From contig NZ_CAKSZA010000008.1 of assembly GCF_934525195.1 (NCBI RefSeq), forward strand, positions 1 through 64,000: a stretch of DNA of 64,000 nt. The letters run 5' to 3'. This document shows, one piece after another, positions 40,601-49,540 of the stretch (its first letter is position 1; every line of letters begins with the position of its first letter). Source of the stretch: an uncultured Eubacterium sp. GTDB lineage: Bacteria > Bacillota > Clostridia > Oscillospirales > Acutalibacteraceae. The translations under genes and the position numbers were made by a program. The notes beneath the pieces are model-generated. The model was not told where the DNA came from and made no database searches. It was given only the letters and a program-made list of their open reading frames with translations.

Positions 40601-41269
40601 CTTTTTTTCCTCGCTGTATTCAAGGAACTTCTGTGCTTTTTCGCTCTGCTTTTTAAGAGGACCAACACGGCTTTCCAGTTCGCCTAAAATATCAAGAAGT
40701 CTAACAAGATTTTCCTGCGCCTGGTCAAGTCTACGTTCCGCATCTTTTCTCTTATGACGGAAACGAGAAATACCTGCCGCTTCTTCGAACAGTTCTCGTC
40801 TGTCCTCGTTTTTGGCAGAAATGATAGAGTCGATTTTGCCCTGACCCACCATTGAATATCCGTCCGAACCGAGACCCGTGTCCATAAACAGCTCGTGAAT
40901 GTCTTTTCTTCTTACGCTTTCGCCGTCAATCTTATATTCACTTTCGCCCGAACGATAGTATCTACGGGTTACGGTGACAATTTCGCCGTGGTCTTTGAGT
41001 GTTCCGTCAGAATTGTCGAGAGTGAGCATAACCTGTGCAAAGCCGAGAGCCTTACGCTTTGATGTTCCGCCAAAAATAACATCTTCCATTTTTGAACCAC
41101 GAAGCGATTTTGTGCTCGTTTCGCCGAGAACCCATCTCACCGCATCGGAAATATTACTTTTGCCCGAACCGTTAGGTCCGACAACAGCGGTAATACCCTT
41201 GCCGAAATTTAATTCTGTTTTGTCAGGGAACGATTTGAATCCCTGCATTTCAAGTGATCGTAGTAACAT
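37697..41269 (-). CDS. smc: Chromosome segregation protein SMC
   Basis: 1190 residues, normal length. ATP-driven condensin that organises the chromosome with ScpA/B. Walker A VVGPNGSGKSNISDAVRWVLGE lies near the N-terminus, long coiled coils flank a hinge at about 505-660 (LPGVHGTLSQLI, then GRVMVVEDIDCAI and NPGGSMSGGSKGKGSG), and the C-terminal head holds the signature NLFSGGEKSLAAMALLF and Walker B FCIYDEVEAALDD. It is the last gene of the spoU-to-smc operon. Its stop codon lies in repeat copy 3, and no classical terminator is visible after it. Confidence 0.97.
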   Translation of the reverse strand: MLLRSLEMQGFKSFPDKTELNFGKGITAVVGPNGSGKSNISDAVRWVLGETSTKSLRGSKMEDVIFGGTSKRKALGFAQVMLTLDNSDGTLKDHGEIVTVTRRYYRSGESEYKIDGESVRRKDIHELFMDTGLGSDGYSMVGQGKIDSIISAKNEDRRELFEEAAGISRFRHKRKDAERRLDQAQENLVRLLDILGELESRVGPLKKQSEKAQKFLEYSEEKKTLEIGVWLNKINRFTVELREQEHKIDAVKASYEISENDLADIEKELEEVAEKVTSINLAIEQSRLGASGYEEEALRKDGEISVLNATLEHNNETIERLTADITDADGTGATIDEQIEAKNKTIAENEKLIADKKAELESVANELSKVQNENMEISDKTVELNQMLTALTIKLSDSKVKMSQATSSIEEINSRKDTIASQIEATQKDIDYTQSQADESNKNLEFLKERIDEYENSLGGYQMKVDAKKQKAEKIKQEAERLARQMAEKSDRARVLEDLEKNMEGFSGAVKAVLKQSQSKALPGVHGTLSQLITVDNENSTAIEIALGAAMQNVVVSTESDAKRAINYLKQNNVGRATFLPISAIKPRYMEEKNLDDNFGFVDVASNLVECDEQYRDIVENLLGRVMVVEDIDCAIAISKRYKNRYKIVTLDGQVMNPGGSMSGGSKGKGSGVLSRANLIEELKAEAQKIGDELKEVQAELKKAVEDANLAAADLQGADADLRNAKEEYIRAEGDAKLISDKLQSFINQRDTMCREQENSEGRILLFNQAVENAKQEAVEIEKQMADTEAELNNVSTGAKELSSKRDEIREKTEQINLDLVTLTKDSEAARLSVEELELRKSTQSDRVKNITDEINEIKAKNENLLLSINDVKAQADELRRKASESNDAVTQKIGDRNELEKRSNELRAKEKATLTDKEKLSGDIVRLEERKANMKKEYDELGDMLFEQYELTKPEAQALGIVIDDMAEAKKRLHEIKVAIRGLGSINVGAIEEYKEVSERYNFLKEQTDDIEQSKKELAKIIDDLTSSMSEKFMTQFNKINTEFKTCFADFFGGGNGEIILEDPDNCLESAIEIKIQPPGKSVQNINLFSGGEKSLAAMALLFSVLKVQPSPFCIYDEVEAALDDVNVERFAKYMRRMTDKTQFISITHRRGTMEEADVLYGVTMQEKGVSKLLELQSAELAQQMGLEA

Positions 41270-41274
41270 ATCTT

Positions 41275-42252
41275 TTACCGTCTTATAATCTTTAAATCGT
41301 CCTTTGCAACCTTGTCGGTTACAGTAACCTTTATGTTATATCCCTCTTCCATAAGGAAGTATATATTGCGTTTTTGCTGACCCTTTAGTTGAGATACCGA
41401 GCGTGGATTGACCATAATCTCGTAATCTCCGGGTCTTAATTTAAGTATCTTATTGAGCATAAATCTGCTCTTGACTATCTCGCCGAACGACTCGTGATAA
41501 GCACCTGCCACGGCATTTTTCTTTATGTCGTTTGAAGCGTGAAGTCCAAGTCTTATAATCTTTATCCCTGCTTCTTCAAACATAGGAACAAGCTTTGTGC
41601 AAAGATTTGCCGCATCGTCAACTGTTTGCGGATTAAACACCTCGTCCTCATAAAGTTGTGCAAGCATTGTGCCCTTTAGCACAACAGTCGGATAAATTCT
41701 GACTGTTGCCGGCTGAAGCGCAATAATTTTCTTTGCGGTTTCTATTGCCTTTTCGTCCGTATCAAGATAAAGCCCCGTCATCATTTGAAGTCCAAGTTCA
41801 AAACCATAGGACTTGATGAGATTTGAAGCATTGACAACATCCTGCGCCGTGTGTCCACGAAGATTTGCCTTGAGCACCTCGTCATCCATACTTTGAGCAC
41901 CGAGTTCTATTGAAGTCACTCCGTATTCTTTTAAAACAGTGAGCACCTCGTCATCAATAAAATCAGGTCGTGTGCTGATTCGGATTCCGTTCACCCTTCC
42001 GTCCTCAACATAAGGATAAGCGGATTTCAAAAGCGTGAGCATATAATCTCGGTCAATCGCAGTGAACGAACCGCCGAAAAATGCAATTTCGTATTCGTAG
42101 CCTTTTTTCTTCAATGCAATTTCAACCGCTTCTCTCACATCATCGGCTGTCGGTTGCTTGACATTGCCCGTGATTGTTTTTTGATTGCAAAACGAACATT
42201 GTTGCGGACATCCGAGATGCGGAATAAAAATGCTGATATTTCCTTTTTTCAT
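41275..42252 (-). CDS. Radical SAM protein (Elp3/YhcC-like)
   Basis: 325 residues. The cluster motif is IPHLGCPQQCSFCNQKTITG (C-x3-C-x2-C) at about 11-30. Next come the Elp3-type segments AFFGGSFTAIDRDYM, GIRISTRPDFIDDEVL and TSIELGAQSMDDEVL, so it belongs to the Elp3/YhcC radical SAM group, without an acetyltransferase domain. The target is not known; tRNA or an unknown small molecule are possibilities. It sits between rnc (4-base overlap) and smc (5-base gap), the same place as in several clostridial genomes. Confidence 0.92.
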   Translation of the reverse strand: MKKGNISIFIPHLGCPQQCSFCNQKTITGNVKQPTADDVREAVEIALKKKGYEYEIAFFGGSFTAIDRDYMLTLLKSAYPYVEDGRVNGIRISTRPDFIDDEVLTVLKEYGVTSIELGAQSMDDEVLKANLRGHTAQDVVNASNLIKSYGFELGLQMMTGLYLDTDEKAIETAKKIIALQPATVRIYPTVVLKGTMLAQLYEDEVFNPQTVDDAANLCTKLVPMFEEAGIKIIRLGLHASNDIKKNAVAGAYHESFGEIVKSRFMLNKILKLRPGDYEIMVNPRSVSQLKGQQKRNIYFLMEEGYNIKVTVTDKVAKDDLKIIRR

Positions 42253-42926
42253 ATAATTCCCATCAACGAAAGTGCTTCTTTCGCCGCCTCCTGCTCCGCC
42301 TGCTTTTTGCTTCTGCCGACACCTCTGCCGACAACATTTGAATTGAGGTGAACCTCCGCTTCAAATACTTTGTCGTGGTCAGGACCTTTTTCGCCGACAA
42401 TAACATAGTTGAGGGTTTCGTCTTTGTTCTGCTGAATAACCTCCTGCAAGGTGGTTTTGTAATCCTTGAACAAAATGTGATGAGTGCTTACATCTCTTGC
42501 AAGGAAGTGAAGAATGTGCTTTTTAGCAGGTTCCATACCACCATCAAGATAAATTGCGGCAATGAGCGCCTCGAAGGCATCCTCAAGATTTGAATCCCTG
42601 TCCTTGCCACCCATTTTTTCCTCGCCTCTGCCCAAAAGCAAATAATCACCGAGGTTAATCTCTCTTGCAAAATTTGAAAGTGACTGGGTGCAAACAAGGG
42701 ATGAACGAAGTTTTGACAACTCGCCCTCTGCCATGTCCGGAAATTTATGATACAAATACTCTGCCGACACAACGCTCAAAACAGCGTCGCCCAAAAACTC
42801 CATTCGCTCATTATTAAATTTCTTTTGATTATCGTTTGCATATGAGGAGTGAGTAAGCGCTTCCTCAAGATAAATCTTTTTCTTAAAGGTGTAGCCTATT
42901 TTTTCTTCTAAAGTTGAAATATCCAT
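42249..42926 (-). CDS. rnc: Ribonuclease III
   Basis: 225 residues. Cleaves double-stranded RNA, including rRNA precursors. The RNase III signature NNERMEFLGDAVLSVV lies near residues 38-53, the second acidic segment in DAFEALIAAIYLDGG, and the C-terminal dsRNA-binding domain is at about 155-222 (TLQEVIQQNKDET and GVGRSKKQAEQEAAKEAL). It is one base from plsX. Confidence 0.97.
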   Translation of the reverse strand: MDISTLEEKIGYTFKKKIYLEEALTHSSYANDNQKKFNNERMEFLGDAVLSVVSAEYLYHKFPDMAEGELSKLRSSLVCTQSLSNFAREINLGDYLLLGRGEEKMGGKDRDSNLEDAFEALIAAIYLDGGMEPAKKHILHFLARDVSTHHILFKDYKTTLQEVIQQNKDETLNYVIVGEKGPDHDKVFEAEVHLNSNVVGRGVGRSKKQAEQEAAKEALSLMGII

Positions 42927-42927
42927 T

Positions 42928-43923
42928 TTACTCTTCGCTTTGTAATTCTTTTTCTATTTTTTCTATCAAATCGGTTTGAACAAACTTAACCGCTTGCTTG
43001 ATTGCATTTTTAAAACAACGAGCGTCTGCCGAGCCATGAGCCTTGATAACAGGCTTTTTAACTCCGAGCATAACAGCTCCGCCGTATTCTTTGTAGTCAA
43101 ACTGTGCTTTCATATCATTTATGCCCGAACGAACGCCGAGATACGAAAGTTTGCTAAATGTATTTTTATAAAAAGCGTTTTTAATACCCTGCATAAGAGC
43201 CTTTGCAACGCCCTCATAAGTTTTGAGAATTAAGTTACCCGTAAAGCCGTCCGCAACAACAACATCTGCATCACCGAACGGAATCTGTCTGCCCTCGATG
43301 TTGCCGATAAAATTATACGGTGCAGACTTCATCAAATTGTACGCTTCTTTTACGATCGGTGTTCCCTTGGTTTCCTCCGTGCCGTTGTTTGCAAGTGCCA
43401 CGGTAGGATTTGGAACGCCGAAAATATTTTGCATATATATTGAGCCTAAAAGCCCAAATTGATAAAGATATTCGCTTTTGCATTCTGCGTTTGCACCGCA
43501 GTCCATAAGCACAAACGGTTTGCTTGTGCTCGGCATAACCGAAGCAATTGCAGGTCGCTTGACGCCCTTAATTCGCTTTGTTATAAGAGTTGCACCAACT
43601 GTGATTGCACCTGTGTTGCCTGCGCTGACAAATGCGTCGCCCTCACCGTCATTGAGGAGTTTGAAACCGACAGCCATTGAACTGTCAGGTTTGCCACGGA
43701 GCACAACCTTTGCATCATCACAGTTGTCAATAACCTGCGTGCAGTTGATTACTTTCGTGTTTTTCAATGCAATATTGTTTTCCTTAATGCAAGAATTGAT
43801 TGCATTTTCATCACCGAGAAGAATAGCCTCATCAATGCCAAACTCATCCACCGCAAGCATCGTGCCTTTGATTATTTCAAGCGGAGCATTATCTCCGCCC
43901 ATTGCGTCAACTATAATTTTCAT
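42928..43923 (-). CDS. plsX: Phosphate acyltransferase PlsX
   Basis: 331 residues. Makes acyl-phosphate from acyl-ACP for phospholipid synthesis. Typical segments are IIVDAMGGDNAPLEIIKG, FVSAGNTGAITVGATLI, VVADGFTGNLILKTYEG and the end GSADARCFKNAIKQA. No acpP gene lies next to it, unlike many Firmicutes. It overlaps trmFO by four bases if that gene uses its own stop as read here. Confidence 0.96.
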   Translation of the reverse strand: MKIIVDAMGGDNAPLEIIKGTMLAVDEFGIDEAILLGDENAINSCIKENNIALKNTKVINCTQVIDNCDDAKVVLRGKPDSSMAVGFKLLNDGEGDAFVSAGNTGAITVGATLITKRIKGVKRPAIASVMPSTSKPFVLMDCGANAECKSEYLYQFGLLGSIYMQNIFGVPNPTVALANNGTEETKGTPIVKEAYNLMKSAPYNFIGNIEGRQIPFGDADVVVADGFTGNLILKTYEGVAKALMQGIKNAFYKNTFSKLSYLGVRSGINDMKAQFDYKEYGGAVMLGVKKPVIKAHGSADARCFKNAIKQAVKFVQTDLIEKIEKELQSEE

Positions 43924-45200
43924 AATTGCTCCAAAGCTCTGTTTGCAAGAGCCATATATCTTTCTCTCTTATCTCTGATTTTCGGCTCAATCGGAGGCAA
44001 AACACCGAAGTTTGCACCCATCGGCTGAAAATTCGTTACACTCTCATCGCTTATATACTGCGAAAGAGCACCAATCATATTGTATTCCGATAAAACAAGC
44101 GGTTCTTCGCCCTCTGCTCGTCTTACGGCATTTATGCCTGCCATAATTCCCGAAGCTGCAGATTCCATATATCCCTCAACGCCCGTGATTTGACCTGCAA
44201 AAAATATGTTTGGATTGCTTCTCAAACTAAAATCGGCATTCAATAACTTTGGCGAATTAAGAAACGAATTTCTGTGCATTACGCCGTATCTGACAAACTC
44301 CGCATTTTCAAGTCCCGGAATCATAGAGAACACTCTCTTTTGCTCACCGAACTTCAAATTGGTTTGAAAACCGACAAGGTTGAACATTGTGCCCTTGCTG
44401 TTTTCTCTGCGAAGTTGAACGCACGCCCACGGTCTATGCCCTGTGTTCGGGTCAACAAGTCCGACCGGTTTCATAGGGCCGAATCGAGGAGCGTCAAGTC
44501 CTCTTTTTGCAAGTTTTTCAATCGGCATACAACCCTCGTACACATCAAAATCGTGCACAACTGCACCCTCGGCATTGACAAGTTCATCAATAAACGCTTC
44601 GTATTCTGCCTTGTTGAACGGACAGTTGATATAGTCGTCATCTCCGCCTCTGTCATATCTTGAAGCACCGAACGCCTTTTGCATATCAACGCTGTCTGCC
44701 ATAACAATCGGAGCGGCGGCATCATAAAACGACAAATAATCTCCGCACAAATTTTGGATTGCTTCGCCGAGTTTGCCCTCGGTGAGAGGTCCTGTTGCGA
44801 TAATCAGGATTTCGTCATCATCAAGTGAAATTTCCTCAACAAGTTTATTTTCAACCGTGATGTTCGGATGCGAATTAATCATATCCGTTATGGTTTGAGA
44901 AAACTCATTTCTGTCAACCGCAAGAGCACCGCCCGCAGGCACCGCACAATTCCTTGCAACAGGAACAGTGAGTGAGCCGAGTCGAGCCATTTCCTCTTTG
45001 AGCAAACCTGCTGCGCTGTCAATTCTTGATGCCTTGAGTGAATTTGAACAAACAAGCTCTGCAAAATTTTTATTTTTATGTGCCGGTGAGAACTTTTCAG
45101 GCTTCATTTCAAGCAGAGTGATTTCGTAGCCCGCTTCGGCTATTTGCCACGCCGACTCGCAGCCTGCAAGTCCGGCACCGATAACTGTAAATTTTTTCAT
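43920..45200 (-). CDS. trmFO: Methylene-THF-dependent tRNA uridine-5 methyltransferase TrmFO
   Basis: 426 residues from ATG 45200; a GTG two codons upstream would overlap the topA stop as GTGA and is also possible. FAD enzyme that methylates U54 of tRNA. The FAD-binding start FTVIGAGLAGCESAWQIAEAG is followed by the conserved CSNSLKASRIDSAAGLLKEEM, GGDDDYINCPFNKAEYEAF and GQITGVEGYMESAASG. Gid/TrmFO family length is normal. Confidence 0.97.
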   Translation of the reverse strand: MKKFTVIGAGLAGCESAWQIAEAGYEITLLEMKPEKFSPAHKNKNFAELVCSNSLKASRIDSAAGLLKEEMARLGSLTVPVARNCAVPAGGALAVDRNEFSQTITDMINSHPNITVENKLVEEISLDDDEILIIATGPLTEGKLGEAIQNLCGDYLSFYDAAAPIVMADSVDMQKAFGASRYDRGGDDDYINCPFNKAEYEAFIDELVNAEGAVVHDFDVYEGCMPIEKLAKRGLDAPRFGPMKPVGLVDPNTGHRPWACVQLRRENSKGTMFNLVGFQTNLKFGEQKRVFSMIPGLENAEFVRYGVMHRNSFLNSPKLLNADFSLRSNPNIFFAGQITGVEGYMESAASGIMAGINAVRRAEGEEPLVLSEYNMIGALSQYISDESVTNFQPMGANFGVLPPIEPKIRDKRERYMALANRALEQL

Positions 45201-45202
45201 AA

Positions 45203-47311
45203 TCACTTTTTCTTTGAGGCAGGCTTTGTGAATCCACAGCCCTCTGTGTCAGGACAATAAAGTACATTGCCTTTTCTTCTGAACAGCGACTTGTTGCACT
45301 TTGGACAAACCTCATCGGTTGGTACGTCCCAAGTCATAAAGTTGCATTCAGGATAATTTGAACAGCCGTAGAACGGTGTGCCCCTCTTTGTTTTCTTTTC
45401 TATAACATCACCGCCGCAAAGAGGACATTTTGCCTTTGTCTTTGTGATGAGCGGTTTTGCATTTTTACATTCAGGGAAGCCCGGACAAGCAAGGAACTTG
45501 CCAAATCTGCCAACCTTGACAACCATTTTTCTGCCACACTTTTCGCAGACAACATCGGTTTCTTCTTCCTTGAGTTTAATCTTAACGCCCTGCATATCTT
45601 TCTTTGCTTTTTCAAGCGGTTCAACAAAATCATCATAATAAAGGCGAATCATATCTATATAATCTTTTTCGCCCGAGTCAATTTTATCAAGGTCATCTTC
45701 CATCTTTGAGGTGTACTTAACATTTACAATGTTTGGTATTCTCTCTTTAAGAAGATTTGTAACCGCTTCGCCGAGTTCGGTAGGAACAAACTGCTTGCCC
45801 TCACGAACAACATATTCCTTTGATAAAATTGTTGAAGTGATTGTTACATATGTTGACGGACGACCGACGCCGTTTTCTTCAAGTGCCTTTGTAAGAGATG
45901 CTTCCGTGTATCTCGCAGGCGGCTGAGTGAAGTGCTGATTGCCAAGAATACTCTTGAGTTTGAGCACATCGCCCTCTGCAACAGGAGGAAGCGGAGATTC
46001 GCTGTCTTTCTTCTGTGCGTCATCGGTTTTTTCCTCATACAAAGCTGTGAAACCGTCAAACTTAACCGTATATCCGCTTGCTGTGAAAACATAGCCGTTT
46101 GCCGTGATTTCAACTTTCATGGTTTCTTGCTGGCAAGATGCCATAAGTGAGGCAATGAAGCGTTCCCAAACAAGCTTGTAAATCTTATATTGGTCGGAAG
46201 TAAGCGAATCCTTAACCGATTCAGGAGTCACACCCGGCATTGACGGACGGATAGCTTCGTGTCCGTCCTGTGCGTTGCCCCTTGTTTTGTAAAATCTCGG
46301 AGTTGACGGAAGATACTTTTCACCATAGGTTTGCTTGATAAAATCATTACCCGCATTTCGAGCTTCGTCGGAAATACGAAGGGAGTCGGTTCTCATATAT
46401 GTGATAAGTCCGACTGTACCGAGATCTTTGACATCAACACCCTCGTACAATTCCTGTGCGGCTTTCATAGTTCTTCTTGCTTGGAACGAAAGTCGACGAG
46501 AAGCTTCCTGCTGTAAAGTTGAGGTGATAAACGGAGGTGCAGGGTTCTTCTTTCTTGTACCCTTCTTAACTCCGGTTACAACATATTCGGCATTTTCCAA
46601 ATCGGCAAGCATTTTGTCTGCCTCTTTCTTTGACGGAATCTTGTTCTTATCTGTGCCGACCTTGTTGCCCTCTTTATCCTGAACCATGGCAGCCGCAAAG
46701 CTCTTTCTTTCGGGAGGGTTGGTGAATTTTGCATCAATAGTCCAATATTCTTCAGGCTTAAATGCACGGATTTCGTTTTCTCTGTCAACAACAAGGCGGA
46801 GAGCAACGCTCTGTACACGGCCTGCCGAAAGACCTCTTCTGATTTTTTGGCTTACGAACGGAGAAAGCTTGTAGCCGATAAGACGGTCAAGAATTCTTCT
46901 TGCCTGCTGAGCGTTTACAAGGTCAATATCAATTTGACGAGGATGCTCCATACCGTTTTTTACACCGGTTTTTGTAATTTCATTGAATGTAACTCTGTTC
47001 TTGTCATCAAGTTTCAAACCGAGCAAATTTGCAAGGTGCCAAGAAATTGCCTCTCCCTCACGGTCGGGGTCGGTTGCAAGATAAACACAATCGGCTTTGT
47101 GAGCCTTTGTTTTGAGTTCATCAACAAGAGCCTCTTTGCCTTTGATTACGGCATACTTCGGCTCAAAATTATGTTCGATATCAACACTGAGTCTTGCGGC
47201 AGGAAGGTCACGAACATGTCCCATTGACGCAATAACCTCATATCCCTTGCCAAGATAACCTTTGATATTCTTAGCCTTGGCAGGTGACTCCACAATTACT
47301 AACTTTGACAT
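45203..47311 (-). CDS. topA: DNA topoisomerase I
   Basis: 702 residues. Type IA topoisomerase that relaxes negative supercoils. The toprim domain starts LVIVESPAKAKNIKGYLG and has the DPDREGEAISWH acidic cluster. The active-site Tyr lies in GLITYMRTDSLRIS. The C-terminus carries three zinc-ribbon units (CEKCGRKMV with CPGFPEC, CPLCGGDVI with CSNYPEC, and CPKCNKS with the divergent CPDTEGC), in accordance with the family. Confidence 0.97.
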   Translation of the reverse strand: MSKLVIVESPAKAKNIKGYLGKGYEVIASMGHVRDLPAARLSVDIEHNFEPKYAVIKGKEALVDELKTKAHKADCVYLATDPDREGEAISWHLANLLGLKLDDKNRVTFNEITKTGVKNGMEHPRQIDIDLVNAQQARRILDRLIGYKLSPFVSQKIRRGLSAGRVQSVALRLVVDRENEIRAFKPEEYWTIDAKFTNPPERKSFAAAMVQDKEGNKVGTDKNKIPSKKEADKMLADLENAEYVVTGVKKGTRKKNPAPPFITSTLQQEASRRLSFQARRTMKAAQELYEGVDVKDLGTVGLITYMRTDSLRISDEARNAGNDFIKQTYGEKYLPSTPRFYKTRGNAQDGHEAIRPSMPGVTPESVKDSLTSDQYKIYKLVWERFIASLMASCQQETMKVEITANGYVFTASGYTVKFDGFTALYEEKTDDAQKKDSESPLPPVAEGDVLKLKSILGNQHFTQPPARYTEASLTKALEENGVGRPSTYVTITSTILSKEYVVREGKQFVPTELGEAVTNLLKERIPNIVNVKYTSKMEDDLDKIDSGEKDYIDMIRLYYDDFVEPLEKAKKDMQGVKIKLKEEETDVVCEKCGRKMVVKVGRFGKFLACPGFPECKNAKPLITKTKAKCPLCGGDVIEKKTKRGTPFYGCSNYPECNFMTWDVPTDEVCPKCNKSLFRRKGNVLYCPDTEGCGFTKPASKKK

Positions 47312-47336
47312 ATATCATTTGTCCTTTCGGTTAAAT

Positions 47337-48545
47337 TCAAGATTGTTTTCTTCTGTATCGCTTGCCCATACCGGACTCGCAAAGCCCGTCAAGTTCAAGC
47401 ATTGTCAGGGCGACAAGCACGGAATTAATATCAAGCTTGGCAACATTTGCAATGCTCTCAACATCCTTAAAATCATCGTCCATAGCATCAAACACCGATT
47501 TTTCATCACCGACAAGCTGTCGTGACTGTTCGTCAATCCTTGTTCGGTTTTTGCGATGTTTTTCTATATTTTCAAAGGTGATTTCCTCATCCTGTTCAGG
47601 GGTCAAATCACGCTTTTTGTATTCATCATTCAGCAGTTCGTCAACTGTTGCAAGTTTTGACATATCAAGAGTTGCATACTTCTCCGTGTAGTAAGAAATA
47701 ACCGACTCCACTTCAACAACAGGCACAGCACCGTCAGAAATCAATTTGTTAGTTCCGTTGAACCTTTTGTCAAAAATCGAAGCTGCGGTTGCAAACATAT
47801 CCCTGTTTTGCGACACGGCAAAGTTTGCTGTGATAAGCGAACCGCTTTTTGTCCCCGCTTCGGCAACAAACACACCGTCCGCAAGACCGCTGATAATTCG
47901 ATTTCTCATCGGAAAAGTAAATCTGCTTGCAGGAGTAAACGGCGGAAATTCGGAAATGACCGCACCTTTTTCGGTTATTCTACGTCTTAAATCTTCGTTT
48001 GAAGCAAGGTAGTTTGAACCAAGTCCGCAGCCCATAACCGCAACCGTGATTCCTCCGCATTCAAGAGCACCGATATGTGCCGAGGTGTCTATTCCGAGTG
48101 CCCCTCCGCTGACTATCACGGCGTTGCACCTTGCAAGACCTTTTGAGATAACCCTTGCAACGCTTTTTGCATAATTTGACGGCTTACGAGTGCCGACAAC
48201 CGCAATGCTTAGCATTTTGTCTAAATCGGGCATTTTGCCGTCAATATACAAAACCGCGGGAGGGTCAAATATTTCCTTTAGTTTGTTGGGATAATTTTCA
48301 TCATCAATCGTAATTATATCCCAGCCGTTGCGTTTGCACACTTCAATTACTTCATCCGCTTTTTCAATCGGAGTACATTCCATTGCATCAAGCATTTTGT
48401 CCGTCACATTCGGGCAAACCTTACGCTGAAGATAATTGCTGTTATATAAATTTTCAGCCGAGCCGAAATAATCAAGTATCGGCTTGATCGGTTTGCCTGT
48501 GCCTACGGTAAGTTGAAGCCATATGAGATATCTTGCATTCTTCAT
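47337..48545 (-). CDS. dprA: DNA processing protein DprA
   Basis: 402 residues. Loads RecA on incoming single-stranded DNA in transformation. The Rossmann core is clear: SIAVVGTRKPSNYAKSVAR, VSGGALGIDTSAHIGAL, VAVMGCGLGSNYLASN, and SRFTFPMRNRIISGLADGVFVAEAGTKSGSLIT. An N-terminal SAM-like region (about 1-75) precedes it and a DML1-like winged helix follows at the C-terminus. It overlaps the spoU-type gene by four bases. Confidence 0.96.
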   Translation of the reverse strand: MKNARYLIWLQLTVGTGKPIKPILDYFGSAENLYNSNYLQRKVCPNVTDKMLDAMECTPIEKADEVIEVCKRNGWDIITIDDENYPNKLKEIFDPPAVLYIDGKMPDLDKMLSIAVVGTRKPSNYAKSVARVISKGLARCNAVIVSGGALGIDTSAHIGALECGGITVAVMGCGLGSNYLASNEDLRRRITEKGAVISEFPPFTPASRFTFPMRNRIISGLADGVFVAEAGTKSGSLITANFAVSQNRDMFATAASIFDKRFNGTNKLISDGAVPVVEVESVISYYTEKYATLDMSKLATVDELLNDEYKKRDLTPEQDEEITFENIEKHRKNRTRIDEQSRQLVGDEKSVFDAMDDDFKDVESIANVAKLDINSVLVALTMLELDGLCESGMGKRYRRKQS

Positions 48546-49315
48546 CTAAGCATCTCCCACATAGTTATTGCGCCGGCAACACCTGCATTGAGGCTTTCCG
48601 CCCTGCCGAGCATCGGTATTGTAATAAGTTCATCGCTTACAGCTTTTATATTTTCCTCAACTCCGTTTGCCTCGTTGCCTATAACCGACACAGCATTGCC
48701 GGAAAAATCAATATCGGTAATTTTAACAGCAGAGGAACTCGGAACGGTTGAATACACCTTAAAGCCCTGCGCCTTCATATCGATCAGCGTTTTTTCCAAA
48801 TCAGTGCTGTCAACAATATTCATACGAAGAATCGAACCCATTGAAGCCCTGATTGCCTTTGAGTTGAACACATCGCAGCAGTTATATGTAACAATTCCGT
48901 CAATACCGAGAGCCTCGGCGGAACGAATAATCGCTCCGACATTTGCCGGGTCTTGCACATTGTCAAGCGCAACGATTTTGCCATTGTCGATTGCCTGCCC
49001 GCCGTCACCCATTTCAACGGTCAGGAACACACCCTGAGGGGATTTGGTTTCCGACAGTTTTTCCGAAACCTGCGAATTGATGACATAAACTCGCTTTGCC
49101 TCTTTTGAAAGTGCGTCAATCTCGCTCGGATATTTTTCGTATATATCTTCTGTGTAAAACAATGAATCGGGCTTATAAACAGAATTAAGGACATCAAAAC
49201 ATAGCCTTGCCCCCTCAAGTGCAAAACGACGGTTTTCGTATCTTGCCCTTGAAGAAGTAAAAAGCTTTTTTGTGTCCTTAACGATAATGTTATTTTTGCT
49301 TGTGATTTTTTCCAT
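48542..49315 (-). CDS. SpoU/TrmH-family RNA 2'-O-methyltransferase
   Basis: 257 residues from ATG 49315 (GGAG six bases upstream). An N-terminal substrate-binding domain (about 1-95) precedes the knotted SPOUT domain, with ALDNVQDPANVGAIIRSAEALG, VIGNEANGV and the C-terminal knot IPMLGRAESLNAGVAGAITMWEM. Family members methylate rRNA or tRNA ribose; the exact site is not readable. First gene of the long leftward operon to smc. Confidence 0.94.
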   Translation of the reverse strand: MEKITSKNNIIVKDTKKLFTSSRARYENRRFALEGARLCFDVLNSVYKPDSLFYTEDIYEKYPSEIDALSKEAKRVYVINSQVSEKLSETKSPQGVFLTVEMGDGGQAIDNGKIVALDNVQDPANVGAIIRSAEALGIDGIVTYNCCDVFNSKAIRASMGSILRMNIVDSTDLEKTLIDMKAQGFKVYSTVPSSSAVKITDIDFSGNAVSVIGNEANGVEENIKAVSDELITIPMLGRAESLNAGVAGAITMWEMLR

Positions 49316-49399
49316 ACACATCTCCGTTGCGTGCCAAAAATTTTGCAGTTCTGCATTTTAGTTTAAATAAATCACTCAGATATTATTATATTTTAATAT

Positions 49400-49428
49400 A
49401 ATATACATTATAATAAAAAATTTTTCAA
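49400..49428 (-). promoter_or_regulatory. Candidate promoter of the spoU-to-smc operon
   Basis: On the minus strand TTGAAA (49423-49428) and TATATT (49400-49405) are 17 bases apart in a very AT-rich spacer. Confidence 0.5.
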
Positions 49429-49477
49429 TAGTTTATTTGAATATTTATCACATATTTTTTATTATTCACTTATTTGG

Positions 49478-49506
49478 TTGACTAAAGCAGACTTTTATTT
49501 TATAAT
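49478..49506 (+). promoter_or_regulatory. Promoter of the HprK-like/DUF4430 pair
   Basis: TTGACT (49478-49483) and TATAAT (49501-49506) are 17 bases apart, 35 bases upstream of the start codon. Confidence 0.8.
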
Positions 49507-49540
49507 AGACAATAGAAAATTATGCAAAGGAACAAATATT

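Noticed and set aside
40116..40757. 213-codon frame antisense to smc
   Set aside because: Ser/Leu-rich composition typical of an antisense shadow of a Glu/Lys-rich coiled coil; the minus-strand SMC frame is unmistakable.
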